The notes below the pieces were generated by a model. It had not been told where the DNA came from and made no database searches. It worked only from the letters and a program-made list of their open reading frames with translations. Positions 16,286-23,961 of a stretch of 64,000 nt of DNA are shown here, in pieces. This DNA comes from an uncultured Ruminococcus sp. (GTDB lineage: Bacteria; Bacillota; Clostridia; Oscillospirales; Acutalibacteraceae), in NCBI GenBank assembly GCA_910585865.1, contig CAJUGO010000007.1:1-64000 (forward strand), given 5' to 3'. A program made the position numbers and the translations under genes. The stretch's first letter is position 1. Each line of letters begins with the position of its first letter.

Positions 16286-16981
16286 ATGAATACTGCAATA
16301 ATTCTTGCCGGAGGTATTGGCAGCAGAATGGGAGCTGACAGGCCTAAACAGTTTTTGATGGTGAATAATAAGCCTATAATATCATACTGTTTTGATATTT
16401 TTCAAAACCATAATCAAATAGATAAAATAGTAGTTGTTGTAAGCAAAGAATGGCAAGGTTTTGTTGAAGAATATGCACAAAAGTACGGAGTTGAAAAGAT
16501 TTGCGGTTATGCTCCTGCCGGCAGAACAAGGCAGCATTCTATTTACAATGGTTTAAAATGCATAGAAGAAAATGCAAATGATACAGAAATTGTTATTGTT
16601 CATGATGCTGCCCGTCCGCTTGTATCAAATCGTATCATTTCAGATTGTATAAAAGGTGCATCTGATTTTGACGGAGCTATGCCTGTTATATCAGTAAAAG
16701 ATACTGTCTATCAGAGTGAGGACGGCAAAAAAATCGGATGTCTTTTAAAGCGGTCTGAATTATTTGCTGGACAGGCTCCTGAAAGTTTTAAGTTTAAAAA
16801 ATACTATAAAATTCATAATGAGGTTTCTGATGAAGAAATCGGAACTACTGCAGGCAGCAGTGAGATTGCTTACCGCCATGGTATGGAGATACGTATGGTT
16901 GAGGGAAGTGAGCGAAATCTGAAAATTACTACTATTGAAGATTTGGAAACCTTTGAGTCAATTTTGAAAGGTGTGAATTAA
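16286..16981 (+). CDS. IspD/TarI family cytidylyltransferase, likely D-ribitol-5-phosphate cytidylyltransferase
   Basis: The 231-residue nucleotidyltransferase has the CTP loop LAGGIGSRMG (about 8-17) followed by PKQF, then VHDAARPLVS and the C-terminal NLKITTIEDL. By sequence alone it could be IspD (MEP pathway) or TarI (CTP + ribitol-5-P to CDP-ribitol). The neighbours decide: a TarJ-like reductase and a TarL/TagF-like polymerase directly downstream favour TarI, though in a genome without another copy it could serve IspD. ATG 16286 has GCGGAGG 6 nt upstream. It is the first gene of a four-gene operon. Confidence 0.8.
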   Translation: MNTAIILAGGIGSRMGADRPKQFLMVNNKPIISYCFDIFQNHNQIDKIVVVVSKEWQGFVEEYAQKYGVEKICGYAPAGRTRQHSIYNGLKCIEENANDTEIVIVHDAARPLVSNRIISDCIKGASDFDGAMPVISVKDTVYQSEDGKKIGCLLKRSELFAGQAPESFKFKKYYKIHNEVSDEEIGTTAGSSEIAYRHGMEIRMVEGSERNLKITTIEDLETFESILKGVN

Positions 16982-16982
16982 A

Positions 16983-18035
16983 TTGGATACAATGAAAGCT
17001 AGAGTTTTAAGAGAGGTTGGTAATCTTGAATACTGCGATTATCCCGTACCTCAGCTTAATCTTGGTGAAGTTCTTTTCAGAGTAAGAGCCTGCGGAATTT
17101 GCGGGTCGGATATTCCGAGAATATTTGTAAACGGTACTTATCATTTTCCTACTATTCCTGGTCATGAGTTTTCAGGCGAGGTAGTTGCCGTTGCTGATAA
17201 GGAAAATGAAAATCTTATTGGAATGAGAGCAACTGTTTTTCCTCTTATTCCTTGTAAAAAATGTGAAAGTTGTAATAAAACAAGTTTTGAGATGTGTAAA
17301 AGCTATGATTACTTAGGTTCTAGAAGTGACGGTGCTTTTGCAGAATATGTCAGAGTTCCTGTGTGGAATTTGGTCCCAATTCCCGATAATCTTTCATTTG
17401 AAGCTGCTGCAATGACCGAACCTTGTGCCGTTGCGCTACATGCTTTGCGGCGTGCTCAAATTGAGATTGGTGACACAGTTGTTATTTATGGTCCCGGAAC
17501 TATCGGTATGCTTATTGCTCAGTGGGCAAGAGCTTGGGGAGCAAAGGTGCTGCTTGTCGGTACTGATATAAATAATTGGGATTTTATTGAGAGTTTAGGA
17601 TTTTATGATTATTGCAATTCTTCTAAAGAAGATCCAATAAAATGGGTTATGGATATGACTAACGGAATTGGTGCTGATATAGCAATAGAGGCTGTCGGGG
17701 TAAATATTACCGCTTGCAATTGTCTTGAAACGGTTGCTGCCGGCGGAAAAGTGCTTTTTGTGGGAAATCCTCATGGAGATTTTACTTTTCCTCAGAATAC
17801 TTATTGGCAGATTCTCAGAAAGCAGCTAACAATTTTTGGTACTTGGAATTCAAGTTACAGTGACACTCATAAAAGCGACTGGAATCTTGTGGTTTCTGCA
17901 ATGGCTGACGGTCAGATTAATGCAGAGAGCCTTATTACGCATAAATTTGACCTTGAAAATATGGATAAAGGTCTCAATATTATGAAAGATAACACCGAGT
18001 TTTTTGCAAAAATTATGGTTGTAAATAATGACTGA
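16983..18035 (+). CDS. Zinc-dependent alcohol dehydrogenase, likely TarJ-type ribulose-5-phosphate reductase
   Basis: This 350-residue medium-chain dehydrogenase has the catalytic zinc site in CGICGSD (about residue 39) and GHEFSGEVV. A structural zinc cysteine set follows (CKKCESCNKTSFEMC, about 96-110), then the Rossmann motif GPGTIGM (about 175). It is close in pattern to galactitol-1-phosphate 5-dehydrogenases. Between a TarI-like and a TarL-like gene it is best read as reducing ribulose-5-P to ribitol-5-P with NADPH. The start is TTG 16983 with AAAGGTG upstream; ATG 16992 is an in-frame alternative. It begins one base after the TarI-like stop. Confidence 0.8.
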   Translation: MDTMKARVLREVGNLEYCDYPVPQLNLGEVLFRVRACGICGSDIPRIFVNGTYHFPTIPGHEFSGEVVAVADKENENLIGMRATVFPLIPCKKCESCNKTSFEMCKSYDYLGSRSDGAFAEYVRVPVWNLVPIPDNLSFEAAAMTEPCAVALHALRRAQIEIGDTVVIYGPGTIGMLIAQWARAWGAKVLLVGTDINNWDFIESLGFYDYCNSSKEDPIKWVMDMTNGIGADIAIEAVGVNITACNCLETVAAGGKVLFVGNPHGDFTFPQNTYWQILRKQLTIFGTWNSSYSDTHKSDWNLVVSAMADGQINAESLITHKFDLENMDKGLNIMKDNTEFFAKIMVVNND

Positions 18036-18048
18036 GAGGATTTTTAAA

Positions 18049-18714
18049 ATGAAAGGTATGCTTTCTCCATCACTTATGTGTGCTGATATGCTTAATCTGC
18101 AGTCGGAAATTGCGGCACTTGATAATCTTGGTGTTGATTATGTACATCTTGATTTTATGGATAATAAATTCGTCCCTAATATTACTCTTGATGTATCATT
18201 AATAAAATCAGTAAAATCAGTGCTGAAAAATATGAAAAGAGATATTCATATTATGGCTTATGAACCTCAGCAGTTTTTTGATAAAATGGACATTGGAGAC
18301 AGCGATATTGTATCTGTTCATTTTGAAGCCTGTAATGATGTACATTCGGTGATTTCTGAAATTAAATCAAGAGGAGCTAAGGCTTTTCTTGCCATAAGTC
18401 CGGATACTTCAGCAGATGTTTTAAATAACTATCTTGACGAAATTGACGGTGTACTTGTTATGACAGTATATCCGGGATTTGCAGGACAGCCTATTGCTGA
18501 AGGAAGTTTTGATAAAATCAAACAGGTACGCAATATAATAGATGATAGTCATAAGAATTTGATTCTTGAAGTGGATGGCCATGTGAGCTGGGATTTATGT
18601 CAAAAAATGCGTGAATGTGGTGCTGATTTATTTGTTGCGGGGTCTTCTTCAGTTTATTGCGGAAAAATGGATTTGGAAACTGCTGTTGATATGATGATGA
18701 AATTAATAAAATAA
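18049..18714 (+). CDS. Ribulose-phosphate 3-epimerase family protein
   Basis: This 221-residue TIM-barrel protein of the Rpe family shows SPSLMCAD at the N-terminus, the catalytic HLDFMDNKFVPN motif (about 34-45), HIMAYEP, VMTVYPGFAGQ and LEVDGHVS with the second catalytic Asp, then FVAGSSSVY. Rpe enzymes interconvert xylulose-5-P and ribulose-5-P. Position inside the Tar-like cluster suggests it supplies ribulose-5-P for CDP-ribitol synthesis rather than general pentose metabolism. Several positions differ from the usual consensus (MDNKFVPN instead of MDGHFVPN), so a related ketose phosphate is possible. ATG 18049 has GAGAGGA 8 nt upstream. Confidence 0.82.
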   Translation: MKGMLSPSLMCADMLNLQSEIAALDNLGVDYVHLDFMDNKFVPNITLDVSLIKSVKSVLKNMKRDIHIMAYEPQQFFDKMDIGDSDIVSVHFEACNDVHSVISEIKSRGAKAFLAISPDTSADVLNNYLDEIDGVLVMTVYPGFAGQPIAEGSFDKIKQVRNIIDDSHKNLILEVDGHVSWDLCQKMRECGADLFVAGSSSVYCGKMDLETAVDMMMKLIK

Positions 18715-18732
18715 TATTTGGGGTGTGTTTTT

Positions 18733-20505
18733 TTGGATTATAGGATTGAGGTAAAAGAGTGTATAATTAATGACAGGAGTTTGTCTCTTACTTTAATGGG
18801 GGAAGTGGCTGATAAAAACATTAATTCTCATTTTCTTTCAAAGCCCAAAATTATTTTATATTTTACTAACGGCAAAGAGGACAGACGAATTCCGTTTGTC
18901 CTTTCTAATGTAACATATGTTGATGGAAAATGCTTTTTTTCCGGCAGATATACTTACAGACTCGATTTGCTTTTTTGGAAGACAAGAAGCGAACATATGC
19001 CGTTTGATATGTATCTGAACTTTGGTTTTGAAGGTTTTTATGAGGAAAAAATTAATGTCGATCTTACTCCGGAAGTTTTTGAAACAGACGACAAATGTTA
19101 CGGCTATAAATTTGAAGGTAATCACTTTTATTTTATGCCAAATAAAAATAAAATTCTTCACTCTTTGCCTGCAAGATTTTTTGTAGGATTCATAAGTTTT
19201 TTAATAGGTTTTATTGAATACATTATAGCAATAGCCATGCTTCCTGTTTTTATTGTTGACGGATTGTTAAGACTTACCGATATTAAACGAATGCCGGCTA
19301 GATTTAATGATGAGAGTACTGTAAAAAGATTTTTGGCTTTTGTGTTCTGGAGATTTTCTCAGGTTGCAACTAAAAAGGTTGCGTTATGGACAGTTAAACG
19401 CTTTATTTTTAAAGTTTGTTACTCGTTTTATAAGCTGAAAAAGGTTAAAAACAACAAAATCACATTTATTTCTTTAAGAAGAGACGATTTAACCGGCAAT
19501 TTTGCTTTTGTTTATAATAAAATTAAGGATGACAAGTCACTTGACATAAATTTTATTCTTAATGAACATACCATATCTGAGATGTCTTTTAAAGAAATTT
19601 GTGAATTTACAAATGCTTGTGCAACAAGTAAGGTAGTAATTCTCGATGAATTTACTCCGCAGATTCATTATATTGATTTAAGACCTCAAACAAAGCTAAT
19701 TCAGCTTTGGCATGCATGCGGAGCATTTAAAACATTTGGCTTTACCAGACTTTCAAAACCAAAGGGTTCACCTCAGCCTACCCGTAATCACAGAAGTTAT
19801 GACTATGTTACGGTAAGTTCGACATACTGCAAGAAATGTCATTCAGAGGGTTTTGGTATTTCTACAGAAAATGTTGTTGCAACAGGTATTCCCCGTACGG
19901 ATGTATTTTTTGATGAGAAATATAAGCAGAGCGCAAAAGAAAAATTCTTTAATGAGTATCCGCATTTTAAAGGTAAAAAAATTATTCTTTTTGCACCTAC
20001 TTTCAGAGGAATGGTTAAGGAAACATCTTTTTATCCAACGGAGATGTTTGATTTAAATACTGTTTGTGAAAAATTGCCCGAGGATTATGTGTTTATAGTA
20101 AAACATCATCCTTTTGTAAAAGATAAACAGCCGATACCAAGCAAATATAAAGAAAGAATCATTGATTTGTCGGAAGATAACGAGCTTAATGATTTGCTTT
20201 TTGTAACAGATGCAATAATTACTGATTATTCATCACTTGTATTTGAAGCATCATTGTTAAATATACCGATGGTATTCTATGTGTTTGATCTTGAAAAATA
20301 TGTTAACGAACGTGATTTTTATTTTGATTTTAAGCTTTATGCTCCGGGTAGAATAGTATATTCTCAGGAACAGCTTATTAATGTTATAAAAAATAATGAT
20401 TTTTGTACAGAAAAGATAAAACCGTTTGCTGATATGTTTTTTGATTATCGTGACGGCAAATCTACAGAGCGTGTTGTTAAATTAATTTATGATAATTTAA
20501 AATAA
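18733..20505 (+). CDS. CDP-glycerol/CDP-ribitol glycero(ribito)phosphotransferase, TagF/TarL family
   Basis: This 590-residue teichoic-acid-type polymerase would transfer polyol phosphate from the CDP-polyol to a wall polymer on the cytoplasmic face. Residues 1-140 form a beta-rich accessory domain. A hydrophobic/amphipathic segment (about 140-180) could attach it to the membrane. The PF04464-type glycosyltransferase-B domain (about 225-590) contains QLWHACGAFK, FAPTFRG, FIVKHHPF and ITDYSSLVFE, the motifs that bind the CDP-polyol. TTG 18733 is chosen because GGGGTG lies 7 nt upstream. It is last in the cluster and follows the epimerase gene by 18 bp; no strong terminator is seen before the infC promoter. 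Confidence 0.88.
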   Translation: MDYRIEVKECIINDRSLSLTLMGEVADKNINSHFLSKPKIILYFTNGKEDRRIPFVLSNVTYVDGKCFFSGRYTYRLDLLFWKTRSEHMPFDMYLNFGFEGFYEEKINVDLTPEVFETDDKCYGYKFEGNHFYFMPNKNKILHSLPARFFVGFISFLIGFIEYIIAIAMLPVFIVDGLLRLTDIKRMPARFNDESTVKRFLAFVFWRFSQVATKKVALWTVKRFIFKVCYSFYKLKKVKNNKITFISLRRDDLTGNFAFVYNKIKDDKSLDINFILNEHTISEMSFKEICEFTNACATSKVVILDEFTPQIHYIDLRPQTKLIQLWHACGAFKTFGFTRLSKPKGSPQPTRNHRSYDYVTVSSTYCKKCHSEGFGISTENVVATGIPRTDVFFDEKYKQSAKEKFFNEYPHFKGKKIILFAPTFRGMVKETSFYPTEMFDLNTVCEKLPEDYVFIVKHHPFVKDKQPIPSKYKERIIDLSEDNELNDLLFVTDAIITDYSSLVFEASLLNIPMVFYVFDLEKYVNERDFYFDFKLYAPGRIVYSQEQLINVIKNNDFCTEKIKPFADMFFDYRDGKSTERVVKLIYDNLK

Positions 20506-20508
20506 TCC

Positions 20509-20537
20509 TTGACAAATGAATTAGTTTGTAATATACT
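20509..20537 (+). promoter_or_regulatory. Promoter of infC-rpmI-rplT
   Basis: Consensus TTGACA (20509-20514) and TATACT (20532-20537) are 17 bp apart. The predicted transcript has a leader of about 145 nt before infC. Confidence 0.85.
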
Positions 20538-20555
20538 ATTTTAGTAAAATAAAGC

Positions 20556-20666
20556 AAAGCAGGAATGCTTTCACCTGTGGGGTGTCGTCTGCACGGGTCA
20601 ATACTTAATATTAATGTTATGTATTGTTATGCGGACGGAGTATTTCTGTCCGCATTTATTATTTTA
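20556..20666 (+). promoter_or_regulatory. infC/L20-type leader with attenuator
   Basis: The leader ends in a terminator-like hairpin: ATGCGGACGG (20629-20638) pairs with CTGTCCGCAT (20646-20655), followed by TTATTATTTTA. CGTCTGC (20586-20592) can instead pair with GCGGACG (20631-20637), which would break the terminator, so the two folds are mutually exclusive. Ribosomal protein L20 represses infC-rpmI-rplT through such leaders in Firmicutes; that the ligand is L20 here is inferred from context. Confidence 0.7.
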
Positions 20667-20689
20667 GAGTACTTTGGAGGTGCTTACCC

Positions 20690-21208
20690 ATCGGCAAGAA
20701 AGAAATTCAGATTAATGAAGAAATCCATGACAAGGAGCTAAGAATAATTGGCTCTGACGGTCAACAGCTAGGTATTATGTCTGCAAGGGATGCGCTTAAT
20801 TTGGCTGAGCAGAAAAACCTTGATTTGGTAAAAATCGCTCCGCAAAGCAATCCGCCGGTCTGCAAAATTATGGACTATGGTAAATACCGTTTTGAACAAG
20901 CAAAAAGAGAGAAAGAAGCAAGAAAAAACCAGAGAGTCGTTGATATAAAGGAAGTAAGGCTTTCGCTTAACATTGATACTCATGATTTTAACACAAAGCT
21001 TAATAATGCTCTTAAGTTCATCAAGCATGGCGACAAGGTTAAGGTTTCAATTCGCTTTAGAGGTCGTGAAATGGGTCATCCTGAGATTGGTCTCGATACT
21101 ATGAAGCGCTTTGCTGATGCGTGCAGTGAAACTGCTGTTGTAGAAAAGCCTGCAAAACTTGAAGGCCGCAACATGCTTATGTTTCTCGCCCCAAAGTTGA
21201 ATAAGTAA
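20690..21208 (+). CDS. infC: Translation initiation factor IF-3
   Basis: IF-3 binds the 30S subunit and checks start codon pairing. The 172-residue product has the N domain (INEEIHDKELRIIGSDGQQLG), the helical linker, and the C domain ending LNKVKVSIRF..EGRNMLMFLAPK-type sequence. The start is read as ATC 20690, 9 nt after GGAGG (20676-20680); no ATG, GTG or TTG is in frame at a sensible distance. Rare AUU/AUC/AUA starts are a known feature of infC that lets IF-3 limit its own synthesis. It is followed by rpmI after 26 bp. Confidence 0.95.
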   Translation: MGKKEIQINEEIHDKELRIIGSDGQQLGIMSARDALNLAEQKNLDLVKIAPQSNPPVCKIMDYGKYRFEQAKREKEARKNQRVVDIKEVRLSLNIDTHDFNTKLNNALKFIKHGDKVKVSIRFRGREMGHPEIGLDTMKRFADACSETAVVEKPAKLEGRNMLMFLAPKLNK

Positions 21209-21234
21209 TAATTAAAGCTAAGGAGGATACTATT

Positions 21235-21432
21235 ATGCCTAAAATTAAAACTCACAGCGGTGCTAAAAAACGTTTTAAACTGTCTAAAAACGGAAAAGTT
21301 ATTCGCGCTCATGCTAACAAGAGCCACATCTTGAATAAGAAAACTACAAAGCGTAAAAGAGGATTGCGTCAAACTACTGTTGCAGACAAGACAAATACTG
21401 CTCAGGTTAAACGTTTAATTCCTTATAAATAA
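21235..21432 (+). CDS. rpmI: 50S ribosomal protein L35
   Basis: A 65-residue, highly basic protein with the L35 signature PKIKTHSGAKKRFK at the N-terminus and KRKRGLR in the middle. The RBS AAGGAGG lies before the ATG. It is the middle gene of infC-rpmI-rplT, expressed from the promoter and attenuator upstream of infC. Confidence 0.97.
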   Translation: MPKIKTHSGAKKRFKLSKNGKVIRAHANKSHILNKKTTKRKRGLRQTTVADKTNTAQVKRLIPYK

Positions 21433-21482
21433 TCGCTTAATCGCTGATTTTAATTATTTTAACATAAACGGAGGTAACATAA

Positions 21483-21833
21483 ATGGCTCGTGTAAAAGGT
21501 GCGATGATGACTCGCAAAAGAAGAAAAAAAGTATTAAAGCTTGCCAAAGGATATTGGGGTGCAAAATCCAGACATTTTAAGATGGCTAAACAGGCTGTAA
21601 TGAAGTCTGGAAACTATGCATATATTGGTCGTAAGCAAAGAAAGAGAGATTTCCGTCGTCTTTGGATTACTCGTATTTCTGCCGCTTGCAAGGCAAACGA
21701 TACTAACTATTCAACATTTATGAACGGCCTTAAGAAAGCAGGTATTACTCTTAATCGTAAGATGTTATCTGAAATTGCTATTTCAGACCCTGCTGCTTTT
21801 ACTTCACTTGTTGAACAGGCTAAAAATGCTTAA
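21483..21833 (+). CDS. rplT: 50S ribosomal protein L20
   Basis: This 116-residue L20 is an early 23S rRNA-binding assembly protein and the usual repressor of this operon. It has the long basic N-terminal helix region (MARVKGAMMTRKRRKKVLKL) and the globular C domain (RDFRRLWITRIS..NGLKKAGI.LNRKMLSEIA). The RBS CGGAGG precedes the ATG. A strong terminator lies 17 bp after the stop codon. Confidence 0.97.
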   Translation: MARVKGAMMTRKRRKKVLKLAKGYWGAKSRHFKMAKQAVMKSGNYAYIGRKQRKRDFRRLWITRISAACKANDTNYSTFMNGLKKAGITLNRKMLSEIAISDPAAFTSLVEQAKNA

Positions 21834-21850
21834 TTTAACTTATATAATGT

Positions 21851-21889
21851 AATTGCGTTTGGGTTTTCCCAAACGCAATTGCTGTTTTT
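21851..21889 (+). terminator. Terminator of infC-rpmI-rplT
   Basis: A perfect 13-bp stem (AATTGCGTTTGGG and complement) with a TTTT loop lies at 21851-21880 and is followed by GCTGTTTTT. It lies only about 20 bp before the next gene, whose own promoter is not evident. Confidence 0.9.
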
Positions 21890-21911
21890 GGGAGTTTTGG
21901 AGGATTTAGCT

Positions 21912-22694
21912 ATGCTGTTTTTAAAGAGTAAAGATAATATTAATATTAAGAATGCCGTAAAATTAAAGAAAAGTGCAAAATATAGACGAGAGACCGGATA
22001 TTTTACTGCTGAAGGTGTAAGGCTCTGCATGGATGCGTTATACAGCAATGCAGTGATAGATACTTTTTTTGTTACTGAAAATGCGTTGAAAAAGTATTCC
22101 TGCGAGTATAATAAGTTGTCTGAGTATGCAGATAAGACTTTTGTGGTTTCACCTTCGCTTTTTTTAAGTATAAGCGATACTGATACTCCTCAGGGCTTCC
22201 TTTGCATAATAAAAGTACTTGACAAAACCAGTCAGTTTGATACAATAAAAAATAGTGACAAATTTTTAGCACTTGACAATTTGCAGGATCCTAATAATTT
22301 GGGAACTATATTGCGTACTGCAGAAGCATTCAATATAAGCGGAGTGATTCTTTCAAAAGATTGCTGTGATATTTATAGTCCTAAAGTTGTAAGAGGCAGC
22401 ATGGGTGCAATTTTTAGGTTACCTTTTCTTATATGCGATACGTTATCTGATTTTTTGACAAATAATCCAAGGCTTACTTCTTATGCTGCTGTAGTATCAC
22501 CGGATGCTGATAAAGTTACAGATATAGATTTTATTTCTCCGTGTGTAGTTGCTGTGGGAAATGAAGGTAACGGTTTAAAATCTGATACTATAGAAAAGTG
22601 TTCTAATTGTGTTACTATACCTATGAAAGGCAGAGCGGAATCTTTGAATGCTTCAATAGCTGCCTCAATACTTATCTGGGAAATGATGAAATGA
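21912..22694 (+). CDS. TrmH/SpoU family RNA 2'-O-methyltransferase
   Basis: This 260-residue SPOUT methyltransferase has an N-terminal substrate-binding (SpoU_sub_bind-like) domain (about 1-95, KYRRETGYFTAEGVRL) and a trefoil-knot catalytic domain (about 105-260). The three SpoU motifs are LDNLQDPNNLGTILRTAEAF, VAVGNEGNGL and IPMKGRAESLNASIAASI, which bind S-adenosylmethionine. Such proteins methylate a ribose in rRNA or tRNA; the target cannot be specified. ATG 21912 follows GGAGGATT. It overlaps dprA by 4 bp (ATGA) and begins a long colinear gene run. Confidence 0.9.
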   Translation: MLFLKSKDNINIKNAVKLKKSAKYRRETGYFTAEGVRLCMDALYSNAVIDTFFVTENALKKYSCEYNKLSEYADKTFVVSPSLFLSISDTDTPQGFLCIIKVLDKTSQFDTIKNSDKFLALDNLQDPNNLGTILRTAEAFNISGVILSKDCCDIYSPKVVRGSMGAIFRLPFLICDTLSDFLTNNPRLTSYAAVVSPDADKVTDIDFISPCVVAVGNEGNGLKSDTIEKCSNCVTIPMKGRAESLNASIAASILIWEMMK

Positions 22695-23947
22695 TTTCTT
22701 TTAATGCTGAATATTGGATATGGATTACTCTTGCTGTTGGATATAATAATCCTAAAATAAAAAGAATCAGTGAGATTTATACTGATGTCGGCAAGTTTTA
22801 TTGTGGAGGAGAAAAAGAATGGCGATTCTGCGGCTTTTTTACCTCCAGAGATATTGAAAGACTTTCATGCACAAAACTCTCAGATGCAAAGAATATAATA
22901 GACAGGTGTAATCAGTTAGGATATTCGGTAATAAGTATAGATGATGATAGTTATCCTAAGTGTCTTTATAATATAGACTCACCTCCTGCGGTGTTATATG
23001 TTAGCGGAAAACTTCCTGATATAGATAATCAGTTTTCTATCGGTATTGTAGGAACTCGGCGTGCTACACAATATGGTATTAAGAACTCATATAAATTTGC
23101 ATATGCACTGGCAAAATACGGAACAGTAGTTGTGAGCGGCGGAGCTTTAGGTGTTGACGGTGCATCTCACAGAGGTGCGTTGGCTGCTGACGGGATTACT
23201 GTCTGTGTAAGAGGATGCGGATTAAATTGCAGATATCTCAGTGAAAATGCTGATATACGAAGAACTATTCCGCAAAAGGGTGCGGTGATTTCAGAGTATC
23301 CGCCTGATGAGACACCCAGAAGATATTACTTTCCTGCAAGAAACAGAATAATTTCTGCACTATCTGACGGTGTGTTAATTATTGAATCAGGAGCTAAAAG
23401 CGGATCTCTAATTACTGCAGATTTTGCTGTGGAACAGGGTAAAGATGTATTTGCTCTTTTAGGCAATAACAGTCCGCAAAACGAGGGTTCAAACAATCGT
23501 ATAAAAGAAGGCAGCGCAATTCCTGTAACTGATTTTATGGATATTTTAAATGAGTATGATAACCTTTATGCAACGGACAGAGAAATTGATTTCGATAGTA
23601 TTTCTCTTGAAGATATTGAGAATCTACCGGTTAAAGGAAGAAATAATTTAAAGGAAAAAAGAGTTTATTTAAATAATAATAATGTTTCTGAAGCACATAG
23701 TAAAGATAATAATGCTATTTTAGTCAATGATAAAAAACATGAGACGCAACTAAAACACAAAAGCAACTTAGAACTATCCCGAACAGCTCAGACAGTATAT
23801 GATTATATAAGCAATGAGCCGGTTCATATTGATAAAATTTCCAATGATTTGAACATTCCTGTATTTAAGGTACTTACAGCTTTGACAATGCTTGAAATGA
23901 AGGGACTTGTAAGTGCATTACAGGGAAGAAAGTACATTTTAAAATAA
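22691..23947 (+). CDS. dprA: DNA processing protein DprA/Smf
   Basis: DprA protects incoming single-stranded DNA and loads RecA during natural transformation. The 418-residue product has an N-terminal helical region (about 1-85) and the Rossmann-like DprA core (about 100-305) with FSIGIVGTRRAT, VVSGGALGVDG.SHRGAL, FPARNRIIS and GSLITADFA. An Asn/Lys-rich linker follows (about 315-360), then a C-terminal winged helix (RTAQTVYDYI..LNIPVFKVLTAL). It starts at ATG 22691 inside the stop of the methylase gene. Presence of dprA does not by itself show competence. Confidence 0.93.
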   Translation: MISFNAEYWIWITLAVGYNNPKIKRISEIYTDVGKFYCGGEKEWRFCGFFTSRDIERLSCTKLSDAKNIIDRCNQLGYSVISIDDDSYPKCLYNIDSPPAVLYVSGKLPDIDNQFSIGIVGTRRATQYGIKNSYKFAYALAKYGTVVVSGGALGVDGASHRGALAADGITVCVRGCGLNCRYLSENADIRRTIPQKGAVISEYPPDETPRRYYFPARNRIISALSDGVLIIESGAKSGSLITADFAVEQGKDVFALLGNNSPQNEGSNNRIKEGSAIPVTDFMDILNEYDNLYATDREIDFDSISLEDIENLPVKGRNNLKEKRVYLNNNNVSEAHSKDNNAILVNDKKHETQLKHKSNLELSRTAQTVYDYISNEPVHIDKISNDLNIPVFKVLTALTMLEMKGLVSALQGRKYILK

Positions 23948-23961
23948 ATCGGAGGTATGAA

